Below, piece after piece: positions 49,573-63,133 of a DNA stretch of 64,000 nt. Origin of the DNA: Steinernema hermaphroditum (taxonomy: Eukaryota; Nematoda; Chromadorea; Rhabditida; Steinernematidae); NCBI GenBank assembly GCA_030435675.1, contig CM059622.1:4154001-4218000 (forward strand). Direction: 5' to 3'. Made by a program: the position numbers and the translations under genes. The first letter of the stretch is position 1; the number at the start of each line of letters is the position of its first letter. The notes beneath the pieces were generated by a model. The model was not told where the DNA came from. It searched no databases and saw only the letters and a list, made by a program, of their open reading frames with translations.

Positions 49573-52500
49573 ATGAAGTTCCCGTCTGCTTCCAGATCCA
49601 CCGCAGCCCTAGCCGTCGCTGCAAAGAAATCCTTGAAGAGGAAACACGCGACGGCCCCTTCGACGGCGACTGCTGTAATGTCACAAGGTTGGTTTTTTAT
49701 TGTTAGTTTTATAGAACGAGTTCAAAGAGTAAGCATTGTCTTTCAAATAGCTTTGCCTTTTGTTAGTGGATTTTGTCCAGCAAAATTTGTCCAGCGACTA
49801 GAACTAGAATATAGCACATGTCAAGCGAAACGAAGTGTAACAATTCCCACTATATCTTTGTATTTCAGCCTACCACAGTTCTTCGAAGTACAAGCAGTAT
49901 GTGGCGGCAATTGAGAAGGCTTTGAAGCAGTTCGAAAACACCACAGAATGGGCAGATCTGATTTCGGCACTCGCGAAGCTCCACAAAGTAATCGCTTCAA
50001 ATGTCAAGTTCCGCGAGATCCCGAAGCCTGTGGCAGTCAGCAAGCGCTTGGCCCAGTGCCTGCATCCAGCCCTCCCTGCAGGAGTTCATCAGAAAGTGCT
50101 CGAGAACTATCGGCAGATATTCGATGTCGTCGGCAGAGAGGAACTGCCGAAGATGCTGAACATGTTCGCATTTGGACTCTTTCCGCTGATGGACCACTGC
50201 CAGATCAAAGTGAAGGACGCCCTCATGAGCGTGTTCGAAGTGTACCTGTTACCACTGGGAGCGCAGTTAAGACCCAGTCTTCCTGGATTCATAGGAGCTG
50301 TGTTGCTCGGCCTGGAAGAAGGCACAGAGTTCTACGATAGATCATTCAAGCTTCTCAACGAACTCTGCGAGTCTGTTGGATCCGAAACCTTTTTCGGCTG
50401 CCTATGGGAAGCGCTGCTTAACCAGCCGAAAGTCCGCTTGCCGGGATTGATATATGTCAACAGCAAGTTTGAGAAGCATGCGCCAATGGACAATCAACTG
50501 TTCATCATGGGTCACCACATTGACCACGCCATCTCAGCACTCTGCGAAATCGCTGATGACCATGGAAGTGCTTTAGTCCAGCGACACCTTCTTGATTTCC
50601 TCTGCAGTGCCTTTCCTCTGAATTCCGATCATGTCGTACAAGCGGATCTGGTACAGATAATGCGAAGGTGCCTGTTTGTGGTACTCCGCAGGGATGCCAG
50701 TTTGAATAGGCGACTTTTTAACTGGTTCCTGAATAAGTGCGTTTGCTGTTTTATCAAATCTTTCATTCATGTCTTTTTGTAGATCTGGATCAAGTGATAA
50801 CCCGCTGAAAGAAAAGGAAGAGGATGAAGACATTCAATTCTTCAACACCTATACGCTGCCACTCATCAAACTTGCCGTCGAAGAGTACCTGAAGCTTGAC
50901 ACTGTTGAGGTGGCCACCACACAGTCAATTGTTGCCGCTGTCGGTGGCACCTATGACAGTGATGCTTTCGACCTCCAGGTTCAATTCACTGAAGTGCGGG
51001 TATGCAGAATGTTGAGCTATTTCCTGGACAGAGGACAACTTGGGCATTTGATCCTCGAAGGTTGCTTGGCGATGTTCCTGGAGTTCGCCTGCAAGCACGA
51101 CGCTGAATGTTCAGCCGAGGTGAATTTGCCTTGGCAACTGTTTTGCTAAATTTTCTTTTCACAGATAAATAGCGCACCACTTAACAAATCTCTTGGTGAA
51201 TTTCGAAAGGCCACAAACGAGAAGAATGATGATCGTACCAGAAGGGTTACAGAGATCGCGAAGAATTTCAACGTGCTGCTTAACAATCTAGAAGCGAATT
51301 ATCTGTGGCAGTTTCTGAGTCGCCTTTTCGAGAATCTTCTGGTATTTGCGGATGGCGAACCCGGTGATGAATTGGAGCAAACCATTGAAGAGAAGCAGAA
51401 GCGCGAACACAGAGAGTCCAAGCGGCAAGAACACTTGAAACTCTTTCCATCGGTACGACAATATCTTTTGAATTCATCTCTACTCGAACTTCTTTAGATG
51501 GTTTCGATGTGTATCAAGATCGTGCATTTGGATTCACACGGTGACATTAGAGGTCGCTATTTGGCAGAGTTGTTATACACCGTGCTGTCCAACATGTGTC
51601 TGCATGGCTGCGATAAGTTTGGCCAAGAGAATCTCGTAGAGCTCATTGCAGTGTGCCAAATGCTTCTGTCGGAAATTAGCCAACGGAGCATTGAATTTGG
51701 ATCTCCGAGTAGGTTTTGGTTTAGCGCGCATTTGTAACCTATTCTCCCTTTAGCTCGTTCTCCAGCACGAGATGAAGCTCGCAATCTTCATCCATATAGC
51801 CAGAGTTCCCGATTTTTGAGTGTTTCCGATTCGAATATGTCGGACCAGGAGAAGATAGAAAAATGTCTTGAGACATGCAAGAAGTTGATGACCGTGGTAT
51901 GCGACTACTACACCGAAAAACGCGATGTGAGGCGAGTGGATGTCCTACAAGCGACAACGGCACTCCTTCGAGATTTCTCAGAATTCTCGATATTTTGGTT
52001 TGGAAACGAGAAAGAAGCTGAAGGTCCGTCGCCCTGAATTCGGTGTAACATCCTCACCATGTTCTTTCCAGAAACTGAACCCAAGAACTTCTGGCAACAG
52101 TTCTTTGGAGCCCCTCGTCAACGCAGCACAATTCCCCAGGACATCGTTGGGAGCGAAGTCGAACCCGCATGGCTGAGGGCACTTATCAACGTCATTGACC
52201 TGTCTTCCTGGATGACGGACAGTGATAAAACGGACGACTTCGAAGTCCGGGCAATGGTCCTCGACTTGATTGTGTATATCTGCGTGCGGTCCCAAGCAGT
52301 CATCGAAACACACGAAGCGGTTGTAGGAAGATCCGGCAGCTACTTGTACGGCCCTGAGAAGACCACAACTACAATACTTCTGCGACCGTTCGTGACACAA
52401 GTTGCGCTCCAGAATCTGGACAGTTCCGAGTTCTTTCAAGACGCTTGTCAGCGGCTGTGGGACTGTCTACTGACGCCACAGATGGATCCCTCGCATTTGC

Positions 52501-55500
52501 AATCAGCGTGTAGACTTCTTCTCCTGCTCCACTCGCGAAAACCAACAGAAAACTCGAGCAAATGTGAAGATATCATTATCGGCGAGCTGACGCATAAGGA
52601 TGTTGGAATTCATTGCCGAGCCGCTCAGAAGTTCTCTGCCTTTTGGTCACTGAATCGTCAGCTTCTAAGCAGCTCTGAAATCGAGCTGTTTCCTGGTCTC
52701 AATGCAAAACCCATGAACAAGGTGCTCATAATATTGCTGAGTGTGATTGCCGAAGGTGGTATCAACCCTGTTCACTTGGAGCTGGGAAACGTGGCTAAAT
52801 CGTGGTTGGTGGAGTGCGCAAAACACAATGACTTGCCGAGAATTCTTGAGGTAAGATGCTGTTTCCGCACTTCACACAAAAGAATTTTTAGATGCTCTGC
52901 CTTCATTTGTGGTCTCCCTCTACGTCAAGAGTGTCGATCCAATATGTACAGATCCAGTCACGTTGTAACCATAACGACTTATCAGCTATGCCCTCAGGAT
53001 TGAACGATGTTTGCTTAAAGACTGCCAACAGTCGCAAGACTCTTCATCATATGTGTGCAGAAGACGGGTTCATAGGAGACTTTGCAAACGAAGATGTTCT
53101 TTTCGCCTACATGAAGTATGTGTACTCATGCTGTCAGAGTTTCAAACGTCTATTCCAGTGACCACAAGCTACTTAATGAGCTCAGAAAGCGATTGTTAAT
53201 GTCGCCGACGACGGAAAGTGTTTTCCAACAAGAGCCACCAATGCCGTCCAAGACTCACAAGCGAACGATGTCCGACATTCCAAACTTCGACGACGACAAC
53301 ATAAGCAATGATGTTCGTCAAAGATTTGCATACACACCTAAAATTTGTTACTTTAGGAGTCGTTTGGCGAAGGCGATGGAATCTCCATAGATTCAGCGCA
53401 GCAAGCGGTTTACGAAACCGTCCAATTTCTTGTAGATGCTGTCGTAGAGGAACTAGACGAGGAGGAAGACCCTAACCGCGCCTTTTATGAAGTGCACGAA
53501 GACAACGTATCTGTGGCCGAGTCGACAGTCACCGCGCGAAGTCGATCTAGTTTACCACCAAAACTCAGCATTGATGAATCAGATGAAGTAGAAAAGAAGT
53601 TCTTCGGCAATGGTGTCGCAGGCGGAGTTCGCCCTTCTGCCAGTTCAGTGCAGCTCACGACGATGACCAACTCTAACTCTAACGAATCCGTAGTGAGCGT
53701 TCCGGCTTCCCGAAGTGAAGCTCCAACCACAACAGCCAGTGTGAAAAGAGTGAAGACTGGACATCGAAGGCAAGATTCGCTGCAAGAGAGCATCTTCAGC
53801 ATGACCACGCAAGAGTTGCGACTTTTTGATGCTGCAGAACTTCCGAAGAATACGGCTCCTGGTGACGGGAAACAACCTCTATTTGATGAACTTCATGCTC
53901 ATATGCTGCTTTATGAAGACAGCGGTCGATCTGTGGACTTGGGGCGTTGTGAAGAGGTCTTCAGGATGCTGAGTTCTCTGATCAGGTGTCAGCAATCTAC
54001 CAAAGTTGGCAGGATGATTGTCAAGTATGTTTTTCTCAGCAAGAATTAGAATCACATTTCTATCTTTTTAGTTGCATGGTGTCGAGTGGAACCGCCAATC
54101 TAATCACAGGCAACCATGAACGTTCTCCAATGAGTTGTCCACTTGGCGACCTTGTGGCTCGCCACACTCGTTCCATCCAAGGGTATGACTTCTTTCCCGA
54201 GGCAGGATCTGACTTGTCAGGAGAAGAAGCTTCCGTGCCCAAGTCCAAGCAGCATTTGACCTTCCTGGAGATCGGAATCACCGCGGCACTCCACTTTCTC
54301 CGATCGTACTTCCTGAATTCTCCTGTCACTCCGGTGTACGAAGAGGATCTGACGCAGGCGTGGAAGTGCAAGATTGCGGCTTTGGAGTTTCTGACGGACC
54401 TTGTTCGCGAACTGCGTTCTATGGTGAAGGAGCAGCAGTCCAAAGCCTTCGTCGCTTATCTGCATGCTATTCTCACTAAATCGAAGCTGCAGCGCTGTCT
54501 TCTTCATCTTCTGCTTGGAATTGTCCACGCACCTTCAACATCAGCAATCGGCATGTCTCCACTGTCGGTGCAGATAGCTTCGTTCAACATTGGACCAAGG
54601 AAACATCAGCGATTCGATTTTCTGATCTCCAAGTATCACAGGGCTTTGCTTGATTTGACCTCCATTGTTATTGGAATGGAGTATGAGATCAAGAATGGCT
54701 TCCAGAATTACGTCGAACACCAGGTGTGTCAACTATAATTTACTGTTATCTGGTCCTTACTTTAGGTCGGCTCCATTACGGGCTACATGGACAAGATGTC
54801 GATCAATCACCAAGTCTACAATTCGCCTCAAATTCGATCGACTGTTCGCGAGCCCCACGTTTGTATCGTCGAGTTGCGTCTCTTCTTGGTTGTTGTATTG
54901 AATGCGTTGAAGAAGCGACCCGAGAAGCACTCAATTTGGCTCGAGTTCTTAGTGAGCATTCTACCGTATCTGGACCGCAGTTTGCCTACTGTCGTGGTTC
55001 ACGTCGTGGAACAGTTGTGCAAGAACCTGGATACTGCTGTAATCGAGGCGTATCCGGCCCCGGAGAACACCTCTGAAACGATCCTCTTTGTGGGCGACTC
55101 TATCTCGATGCGTTCCACTCCAACGCACACTTCCCGAAATATGCCATCGAACGGACATCTGAATGCGCATGAAATTCCCGCAAACTATGGAATAATGGTA
55201 GCGTGTTTCAATTTTGGACCCGAAGTTTTTTTTCTTCATTTAGACCCTAGAAACGTTGGCTACGATGCTGCATTACTGCCTCATCGACTCCACCGTTGCA
55301 TACAACTCACCTTCAATTCTCCCAGGAAGCGGCGGTCCTGCAGCTGGAGGAATGTCGTCAAGTGGCACCTCAGGCTGGTCGGCCAGTGGAGCGGCCAGCA
55401 GTCTTGTCGGTTCGGCCATCTCCGTCATTCCCGGAACCTTCTCCAGTTTGATGAAAGCTCTCACCTTCTCTGATTCGGGAACGGCCGCCGCCGTTGGTCC

Positions 55501-58041
55501 CAAGGACCAGAGGGGCAACGGTGTGCTGAAGCAGGCTCGAGCGGAGCTTATGCGAACGTTCCCGCACGCGCTCTCCACAATCTGCGATGTTTGGGCGGCG
55601 ACAAAGCGTAGAAACAACGTAAAGATTCCGATCGGAAATAGAGAGGTGAGGAAGGGAAACGTTGCGGAGCAGAAATTGTGGTCTTCTTTAGGTTTTGAGT
55701 CGGATGATCATAGAACTCCTGAGCCCTATTGCACAGAACCATCAACAGGCGTTCTTGAGCGCTGTGGCCATGGTCTGGCTGACAAGATCGGAGAAACAGA
55801 AGCGCTGTGAACACGATCAACCATCTTTCGCATACTCCAATTCTCAGAATGACATTGCCGACCTGATCTCAAGCATGAAGGTGTTACCCTTCGAAAGTCT
55901 CATATCAACAGTTACCGATTCACTGAAAGAGTACGGTACGAAGAGCGGCAAGCTGTCGACCAGTGGCAGCGAGAAGCAGAGCACGTCCTCGTTCCCAACG
56001 GAAGTGTCACTTCTCGAACTTTTACATGCTTGTATTCGCCACTCTCAAGCTGCAATCAAAGGATGCTGGACTGCCTTACACACGATGATCTCAGAAGCGC
56101 CTCTCAGTCAATTACCTCCCCGTGCTATATTTTTACAGTTTATGTAAGCAGGTGTTTTTGTTGTTTGTTGCATTCTGATGCCCGTTACTATAGGATACTC
56201 GTTGATTTCGTGAAGATATCAGGCAGTCCTGCGATCATTGAAGACAAGCAACTGAGCCGCTCGATTCAAGATGCCTGTCAGAAGCTAACAGATGCTGTGA
56301 ATATGATCGTCGGCTGGCAACTTGAACAACCCACGTGGCTCAAGCGTACATTGGTGGTCAAGCAAGATACTGGATCATTGAAGTCGATAGACTTAAGCCC
56401 GACTGTCGACTTCTCAACGACCCCTGGTTCGTTGCTGGCTTCGGAATCAAACTCGATCAAGGGTTCAACGACGTCGCTGACTGGTGGCTCTGCTCGCTTT
56501 GACATGCATATTAACACGGGTTCACAAGCTAATTCAAGCGCTGGAGGGTTTGAGAAGAAGGGCCCATCAAATCTGCGTTCAAGTCTCAAAGATTCGGCAA
56601 AGAGAGATCCGTCAATCAGTACTCAAGCGCTGTTTCTTTTAGCCGAGGTTAGCACAGTATGTACACAGATTTTGATGAATCATTAATTTCAGAATCTGGC
56701 TGAGTTGGTCGATTCCATCTCTAAGAGTGAAGACAAGGAGAAATTACTCCCGAGCATTACCAACGTGTGGAATAACACTTTGCCATTCTTAAAATCGAAA
56801 CAGTAAGGATATCTGTTCTCTTAACGAATGTTTATCCTCCACAATTTGCAGCACTAGGAACGCACGATTTTTCTTGGCTGGATCTCAGTTCCTCGCATCA
56901 ATGTCCACCTTTAACTATATGCGATCTGTATGGAGGAAATCAGTTGTGGAACTCATCGGCGATATTGGGTTCTTCAAAATGGACAAACATGCGTTAAAGC
57001 AATGGCTAACAATTGTTGATCATCTAACAACACAGGACAAATCATCGTTTAAAGAAATTTTGTGTAAGTGATGCTTCATGGCTCTGTTATGGTTGAGCTG
57101 ACGTTCAATTCCAGCGGCTACAACAGCACCTAGCACCGGAATAGGTATAATGTCGAACAAGGAGTCGGAGTACGATCACCGTGCCTCTGTGCTGAAGCGG
57201 CTGGCCTTCGTCATCTTGAGTGCAGAGCGCGATCAGTTCCAGACGCTGATGCCGGACATCCAAGAGCGCCTGGCTGACAACCTCCGATTGAATCATGTTC
57301 CCGGAGTCCATAACCAAGTATTCCTTTGTTTCCGGGTATTGCTGCTTCGATCGAAACCATCAAATCTCATATCAATATGGCCGGCAATGATCAGCGAATT
57401 GGTGAGCTATTGTTTCGAGCGTGCAATTCTGAACTGTATTTGCAGATGAGTGTTCTCATGCTGATGGAGCAGGAACTCACTGCTGCACAGGCCGAAGATA
57501 GTAAAGGAGTTCCGGATCAAACAATGCAATTGTATCTATCGGCGAGCAAACTGCTGGAAACGCTGTGTACACTGCCTAGAGGACATTTGCCACAATATCA
57601 AATGTGGGATCAACCGAGTCATAGATTTCACTGACGCTATCAATTTTAGGTGCAGCTGGGGATTCGTGAGCACAATCACTCCAAGCTCACGGGATCTATT
57701 CACTCCGCATGCCAACAAGATTCACGAGCTACTGTCGAAAAAGTACGATGCGATGACAGACGCCGAGCGCCACATGTCCTCTGCCTCCTTGACGGGTATC
57801 AAAACACTCACAGATTTCCGGGAACTGAGACCATTCTTCCACGCCCTGGCGAATCAACACAGGAATCTCCCCGGCGATGTAAGAAAGCTCCATCTCGTTC
57901 GCAGTCTAATGAGCTCAAATTTAGAAAGCTGACTTATTACGCGATTCAGAGGCCTTATGTGGCAGTCTTTCGCTGAAGACGGCCGTCACCCATTTGGAAC
58001 ACGGGCTATACGTTGACTTCGCGGAGCATTGGCATATGTAG
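49573..58041 (+). CDS. DOP1: DOP1 / Dopey family leucine-zipper-like protein
   Basis: Large cytosolic scaffold that, with MON2 and a flippase, works in endosome-Golgi traffic; the C. elegans member is pad-1. Twenty-one exons (first 49573-49687, second 49869-50736, last 57925-58041) joined by 40-50 nt introns sum to 7419 nt, 2472 aa, against about 2460 in humans; the exact codon closure supports all junctions. The conserved N-terminal Dopey domain (about 45-330) reads KYKQYVAAIEKALKQFE, SKRLAQCLHPALPAGVH, FGLFPLMDHCQIKV and LPGFIGAVLLGLEEG. The middle is Ser-rich and less conserved. Near 1760 there is a Gly/Ser-rich insert (GSGGPAAGGMSSSGTSG). The conserved C-terminus includes LKRLAFVILSAERDQF. 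The start is either Met 1 here or Met 36 (MSQAYHSSSKY), which is closer to the family's usual start. Confidence 0.96.
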
Positions 58042-58098
58042 CGTTCGTTGTAAATACACCTGACACGATGGGTTATGTATTGTTAATTTATTTCCGTT

Positions 58099-58288
58099 TT
58101 AGAGCATTAAAATTACGCTAACATCCCTGGTTCGCTCGTTGTGATATAGGCCGCCAAGTCTTTGTACATACTGTCTAGGTTCTTCCAAGGTGCAGACGTT
58201 GGTATACTCCCTTTTGTACATTTCCTCGCGCTTTCTGTCCTCATCCTGCTTCTGACGATATCGATTCCTCTCCCATGTAGATTGTTAA
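58099..58288 (-). CDS. Possible 3' exon of a minus-strand gene
   Basis: An open minus-strand stretch reads RNRYRQKQDEDRKREEMYKR and runs to a TAA at 58099, with AATAAA on the same strand about 7 nt beyond (58087-58092). Composition is protein-like and charged. Its 3' end and polyadenylation signal are repeated at about 58370-58425. No upstream exon could be joined with confidence, and no family is recognised. Confidence 0.35.
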
Positions 58289-58289
58289 T

Positions 58290-59083
58290 CCCTCCCCGCT
58301 CTGTCTTCTCACCACCACCGCCTTAATCATTGGGTGTAGAAGTTTTTATAGTTTTATGTGTGCAATGTTTTTGTTTTAATTTATTTCCTTTCTAGAGTGA
58401 TTAAAGTTACGCTAACACCGTCGGTCGATCGGGTTAGCAGCTTCAGGTACTGTAATGGAAGACGGTTTTTAGGAGTGCGCGGCCGCCTCTGATGGGAGGG
58501 GTCAGCTGTGAAGCGTAGGAGCAGGCCGAAGGGGGAAGGGCTAGCCGGGGACGACGACCTCAAACGACTTCTGGAGTCGGCCGCTGGAAGGCGGGCTTCT
58601 TCGGCGGAGGCCACGATTCAAAGCCGGTGACGCCTACTTAATGTCGTGGCGGGACCGAGTTGCGTATTGACTTTTCGCGATGATCGTGCGCGGCAGCGGC
58701 GGCCGACGGAGCGACGACGACTGGCGACTGACGCCGCCGTCAGTCGCGGGTGCGGCGATATCGTAGTGACGACGGTGGGCGATTTGCATATCGCCACCGC
58801 TCGGCCAGGTTGCCGCCGACCTTCGTCGGGAGCCCAAAGGGCATCGGGAGGCCGTTTCACGGTCGCCTTCGGGAGGCGGACCTTCGAGGCGCTCAGTTCC
58901 CGAAACGGTCATCCACCGTATGAGTGTCGGAGTGAATCAGACGTGTCTGTCTCCTCCGATTCTGTCTATGTCCGAAGTCATTCGGTCAGATGAGCTCTGC
59001 ACTGACCGGTCGGGCTCTGTCTAGACATCTAGCGCCTATTTCTCGCGTCTGATACCCTTAGAGACTGTCTCGTTTGCAGGCAT
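58290..59083. other. GC-rich gap upstream of the USP gene
   Basis: Contains a diverged second copy (58370-58425) of the 3' end of the minus-strand frame at 58099-58135, and a GC-rich stretch (58460-58900) open on both strands without splice support. A splice acceptor (CTCGTTTGCAG) ends at 59079, just before the USP start codon. Confidence 0.45.
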
Positions 59084-62000
59084 ATGCGGAACGGTTCTCC
59101 ACCCTCGTCCAAAGACAATTCCGCACCGACTCTGCACCGGCGCGAAGACGATGTGAAAGGGGGCCTCCGAGGCGGCGACTCCAATGGGGCGGCGGCTCCC
59201 GAAGCGCAAGTAGACGATTCAGACGGCATCGACTGGATCGCGCGGCACTCCGCCTACATGGACCTGCGAGTCCGCGCCAAGCTGCGCAAGAGCTACGAGG
59301 AAGTCAACGACGAGGAAGATGGGTAGGGGTCCTTCTAAGGTCCCTCTTATCCACATGGACATCTTCAGGTTCGAGAATACGAGTGCGGATGCAGAGATCG
59401 ACGCCGACAGCGACTGGTCAGAGCGGAGGACTTCTAAGCGGGTAGCAAAGAAGCGGGAGCGGTACTCTCCCGCCGAGAACTTCGAGGCGGGCGAGCCGAA
59501 GCCGGCCAAAGTGGCTAAGGTACGGCAGAGAGGGCACCTTTTCCCACAATGGATTACGGTATTTTAGAACAGCGCTCCACCAAAGTCGGCCAGACGACCG
59601 GCAACGAAGCGGAGGAAGCCGCCGACGGCGAACAGCTTGATTCGACGCCGTCCTACGGGAGTCCGTCCCCGGGGCATCGACAACCCCGACCTGACGTGCT
59701 ACGTGAATGCCGTCCTGCAGTCCTTCTTGTAAGCCTGCACACCTGGAGGCCTCCCACTCATCCGATCCTTTCAGCTGCAACGATAGCGTCAAGGAGTACC
59801 TGCTGAATCTCCCCGATGCCGAGGATCTTTTCCAGGCGCTCAACGGCGAGATGAACTCTGTGTAGGGATACGGTACCTGGGACAAGTAGACACAGTACAT
59901 GATTATAGGCTGATAGTGGACGAATTCCGCAAAGTAATGCGGGCCCTGTCTAGACCGTCGGGGACTGTCTCGGAAGATCCGAGCCGCAGCACAGTGCCCC
60001 GTCTCGTCTCGTCGATCTCGGCCAGCACGATGATGACCGAAGTGCGGAAGATCATGCCCGAATTCATGTAAGTACCTGCTTCTCGCCGAGAGTTCCGCTT
60101 TGTGCGTCGGCGCGCTGCCCTGTCATGTGAGCGAATGGGAGAGAGGAGCGCGCTCCGATCGATCCGTCCGCCGCCGCGCCGACGCCCGCGTCCTCTCCAC
60201 AAAGGAATCGACGACATCGCCGTCGCGGTGGCGCTGTTTTTGCGGGGACCGCTGCGAGAAGAGGGGGCGAACGCCGTCGCCGCGGAGGGCGATCGGGGGC
60301 CGGGGATCAAGCTAGATCGGGGGCATCAATCGGGAACGTCTCGACGGCGGACCGGATGGCTTCCTCCTTCAGGAGCACTTCTAGGACTGCTGACAACAGT
60401 GGCACCATCGAATTCTAAGCCCTTGCACGTCTCAGGCCCATCGGAATCAGAGGCAATTTAAACGTTTTTCCGGTCCAAGATCAGTACATCCGATCGCCAG
60501 ATGGAGGCGATAACAGCTCTGCTTTCGATCGCCGAAAACAGCTGATGGCCGCGGAGACGTTTAATTCGCTACCGTAGTTGGCATAGAGGCATTCGCGCTG
60601 CGGGACCCTGCCAGTGTATACGGTTTCGCTGTATTGATCTGGGATTGGAACTTGTCCAATGAGTTCAGACGAGCTGGCTGTGTGCACGTAGCCGAGAAGA
60701 CCAGTATGTGCATCCCGACATCGATTTTTATACATACCGTAATCCAAAGCCACAAACAGAGCGGTCATTTGGATTCGAGAAGGAAATACGGGGAACGAAA
60801 AGTGTTGTTTATGGAGAAGAAGTTGCTTCCTGCTCCACAAATTGCTAGAAAACATCAGAAAACAAAGAAAAACATCTTGGCTAAAAGTTGTAATCCATCT
60901 GAACAGCTAAGATAATGGATACGTCGACGTTCAACATTTTGTACTTTTGCAAATGTTTCCGTATTTCCAAAAACGGCTCTTTCCTCTGAATTTAACTTGG
61001 CCATGGCTATATAGGATTCTGCTTTTTTTGCCGAGTAGCAGAGGCGTTTAAAAAGTAGATTTTTGTTCATTTTTTTTTTCGCCTACAGATCCAAATTACA
61101 GATTACCGTACTCTGTTTGGGTAGAACAACAGGAAAAGCTAGAGTTTGAGTTCTCATGCACTGAAAACGTAGTCGATTACCGTAATCCCATAAAGCGCTT
61201 CACCCCCTCTCCTTGCATTTTAGGCCAATTCTGCATCAAATCGACATGTTCTCCTTTAATTTCTGTCAGCGTTGCGCGTCTACAAACTCATAATCATCCA
61301 AATATCTACCATAATCCTATGCAACGTCTCTTCGTCGCGGGAGCCCAAGAGTGTTTACTGTTTTGTTATATCGATCTGGGGATTGGAACCTATCCAATGA
61401 ATTCAATTATGTGCCCTGTGGATGGGAGAGGGCGCCAGCATGAAGGCTCTCAGCGTATACTTGGACTGAATGTGGATTACGGTAGGGGTCTGGTGAACGG
61501 TGGATGGGAAAAGTATCGAATAATTAGGTTTTGATCCCTAAAAAGAGCGCACTTTTCGAATTGTGGGTTTTAGGGTTGTAATTGTGGTGTAATGTCAGAC
61601 GGGTAGGCGTTTTTTGGATTGTAATTATGGAGATGAGTGGGCTGGAATACGTGAAATTTTTGGGTAAATTTAGAGAATAGAGGATAAGATAGGGAAATGA
61701 GGACTTTCCCGCGACGAAAAAGAAAGCAACAGAAGTTAGACACATTAAAGCACCAAAATCAGACATAGCAGAACTACCGTATCCCACCATTTTTCAGCTA
61801 CTACAGCCACTGTGACTCACATGAGTTCCTCATCAAAACGACCAATCGAATGCACGAGGAGCTCCTCAGGCTCTCGAAGAAATCAGACATTCTCACACAG
61901 TCTACTAGACAGCTCAACAACAAGCTCAAACACTCTAAGGTCGCCGTTCCGGCATCGGACTCCTCGAGAACCATGATCTCGGCGTACTTCCAAGGCACTC

Positions 62001-63133
62001 TAGAGACGACGAAAGTCTGTCAAGACTGTGGCACTGTATCCACCACCGACGAGACATTCCAAGGTAGACAGACGTTTGTCTGACCACTGTCTGCACATCA
62101 CCCCGTTCAGATCTGGTACTGCCGATCCTCTCTAAAGAGGGCCAAACGTTCAACTCGATCGACGAGTGCATCGCCACCTACTTCACGCACGACAACGACG
62201 TCGAGGACGTCAACGGCGCCAAGAGACCGCTCCAGCCGATGATCTCCTGTCCACAGTGTGTGGGCGATAGGCCGGCGACCAAGAGCACCCTCTTCAAGAT
62301 CCCTCCGTTGGTAGGATTCCCCGCACATGGCCTTTTACCCGTGCTGCTCAGATCCTATGCGTGCAACTCCGCCGCTACAACAACTCCGGCAAGAAGATCG
62401 ACACGTCTATCAAGTTTCCAATCGAGGGCATGAACCTCACGCACTACGTGAAGATCCCTTCGAGGGCCGAAGAACTGGCCGAGGACGGGTCCAGCAACGA
62501 CAGTTACGGAAGCTTCGGCGCTGTTGGGGCGACGAGACAGCCGTATCAGTACGTGTACAGCTTGTTCAGCATCATTTGTCATCGTGGCCAATTGTAAGTT
62601 TGGAAAACCGAGCTGGGAGGGGAGCAGGGGTCGTGATGATGCTTCCCTAGTAAGACTCAAGTCAAACGAGCTTAGAAAAAGGTGATGTACACACTTTGTA
62701 TCTTAAATTATTCAGCTATGACTGCTGTGAGGTTCATGATTCATCACCTCCCCCTCTTTTCGTTCCTTTAGGCCCAGACGGCCGACGATTCTGCTGACTA
62801 ATACTGGGAACGATCCATGAGACCTAAAAAATAGAGAGGGGGGGGGAACTAGGAGGAGGAATCAATGTTTTTACACCGTTTTCCCCTAAGATTTCGTTCT
62901 AGCCATACATACATCTCCAAGACAGACGACCCCATAGCTCCCCTATCAAAGCATCACTTCCCCTCCATCCTAACCTCCCGTCTTTTAGGGCACGACACGG
63001 CCACTACCTCTCCTACGGTAAAACGGGCGGCGACTGGTACTGCTTCAACGACACGCGCGTCCGCCCGTGCACCGAAAGCGAAATCATGCGTCAGAAGCCG
63101 TACATCCTCTTCTACAGACGCGAAATTGTCTAG
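59084..63133 (+). CDS. Ubiquitin-specific protease (USP/UBP family)
   Basis: Cysteine protease that removes ubiquitin. Exons 59084-59322, 59369-59519, 59568-59728, 59775-59861, 59909-60067, 61798-62063, 62111-62310, 62352-62593 and 62989-63133; 549 aa. A basic, acidic-patched N-terminus (KRVAKKRERYSP) precedes the Cys box GIDNPDLTCYVNAVLQSFF at about 175; the oxyanion Asn five residues before the Cys is kept although the usual GNT is DLT. Then SHCDSHEFLIKT (QQDA-like box), a zinc ribbon with CQDC and CPQC, LCVQLRRYN, and the His box RHGHYLSYGKTGGDWYCFND ending in Asn-Asp. The subfamily is not clear. Intron 5 is 1730 nt and contains repeats. A trans-splice-type acceptor precedes the ATG by 4 nt. 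Confidence 0.92.
60590..60680 (+). repeat. Diverged duplication in USP intron 5 (copy 1 of 2)
   Basis: Pairs with about 61328-61406. Shared blocks: GCGGGA-CC, AGTGT-TAC-GTTT, ATTGATCTGGGATTGGAAC and TCCAATGAGTTCA versus ATCGATCTGGGGATTGGAAC and TCCAATGAATTCA. On the minus strand copy 1 lies in a long open frame (60481-60855), so this may be a transposon-derived or nested coding relic. Confidence 0.6.
61328..61406 (+). repeat. Diverged duplication in USP intron 5 (copy 2 of 2)
   Basis: Second copy of the 60590-60680 repeat, about 735 nt downstream. Its minus-strand frame is interrupted by stops where copy 1 is open. Confidence 0.6.

Noticed and set aside
58646..58993. 115-codon Arg/Ser-rich frame upstream of the USP gene
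   Set aside because: Composition follows local GC content; frames on the opposite strand are equally open.
62838..62848. Short G run and other simple repeats
   Set aside because: Too short to be a feature; no CRISPR-like or satellite array is present anywhere in the window.
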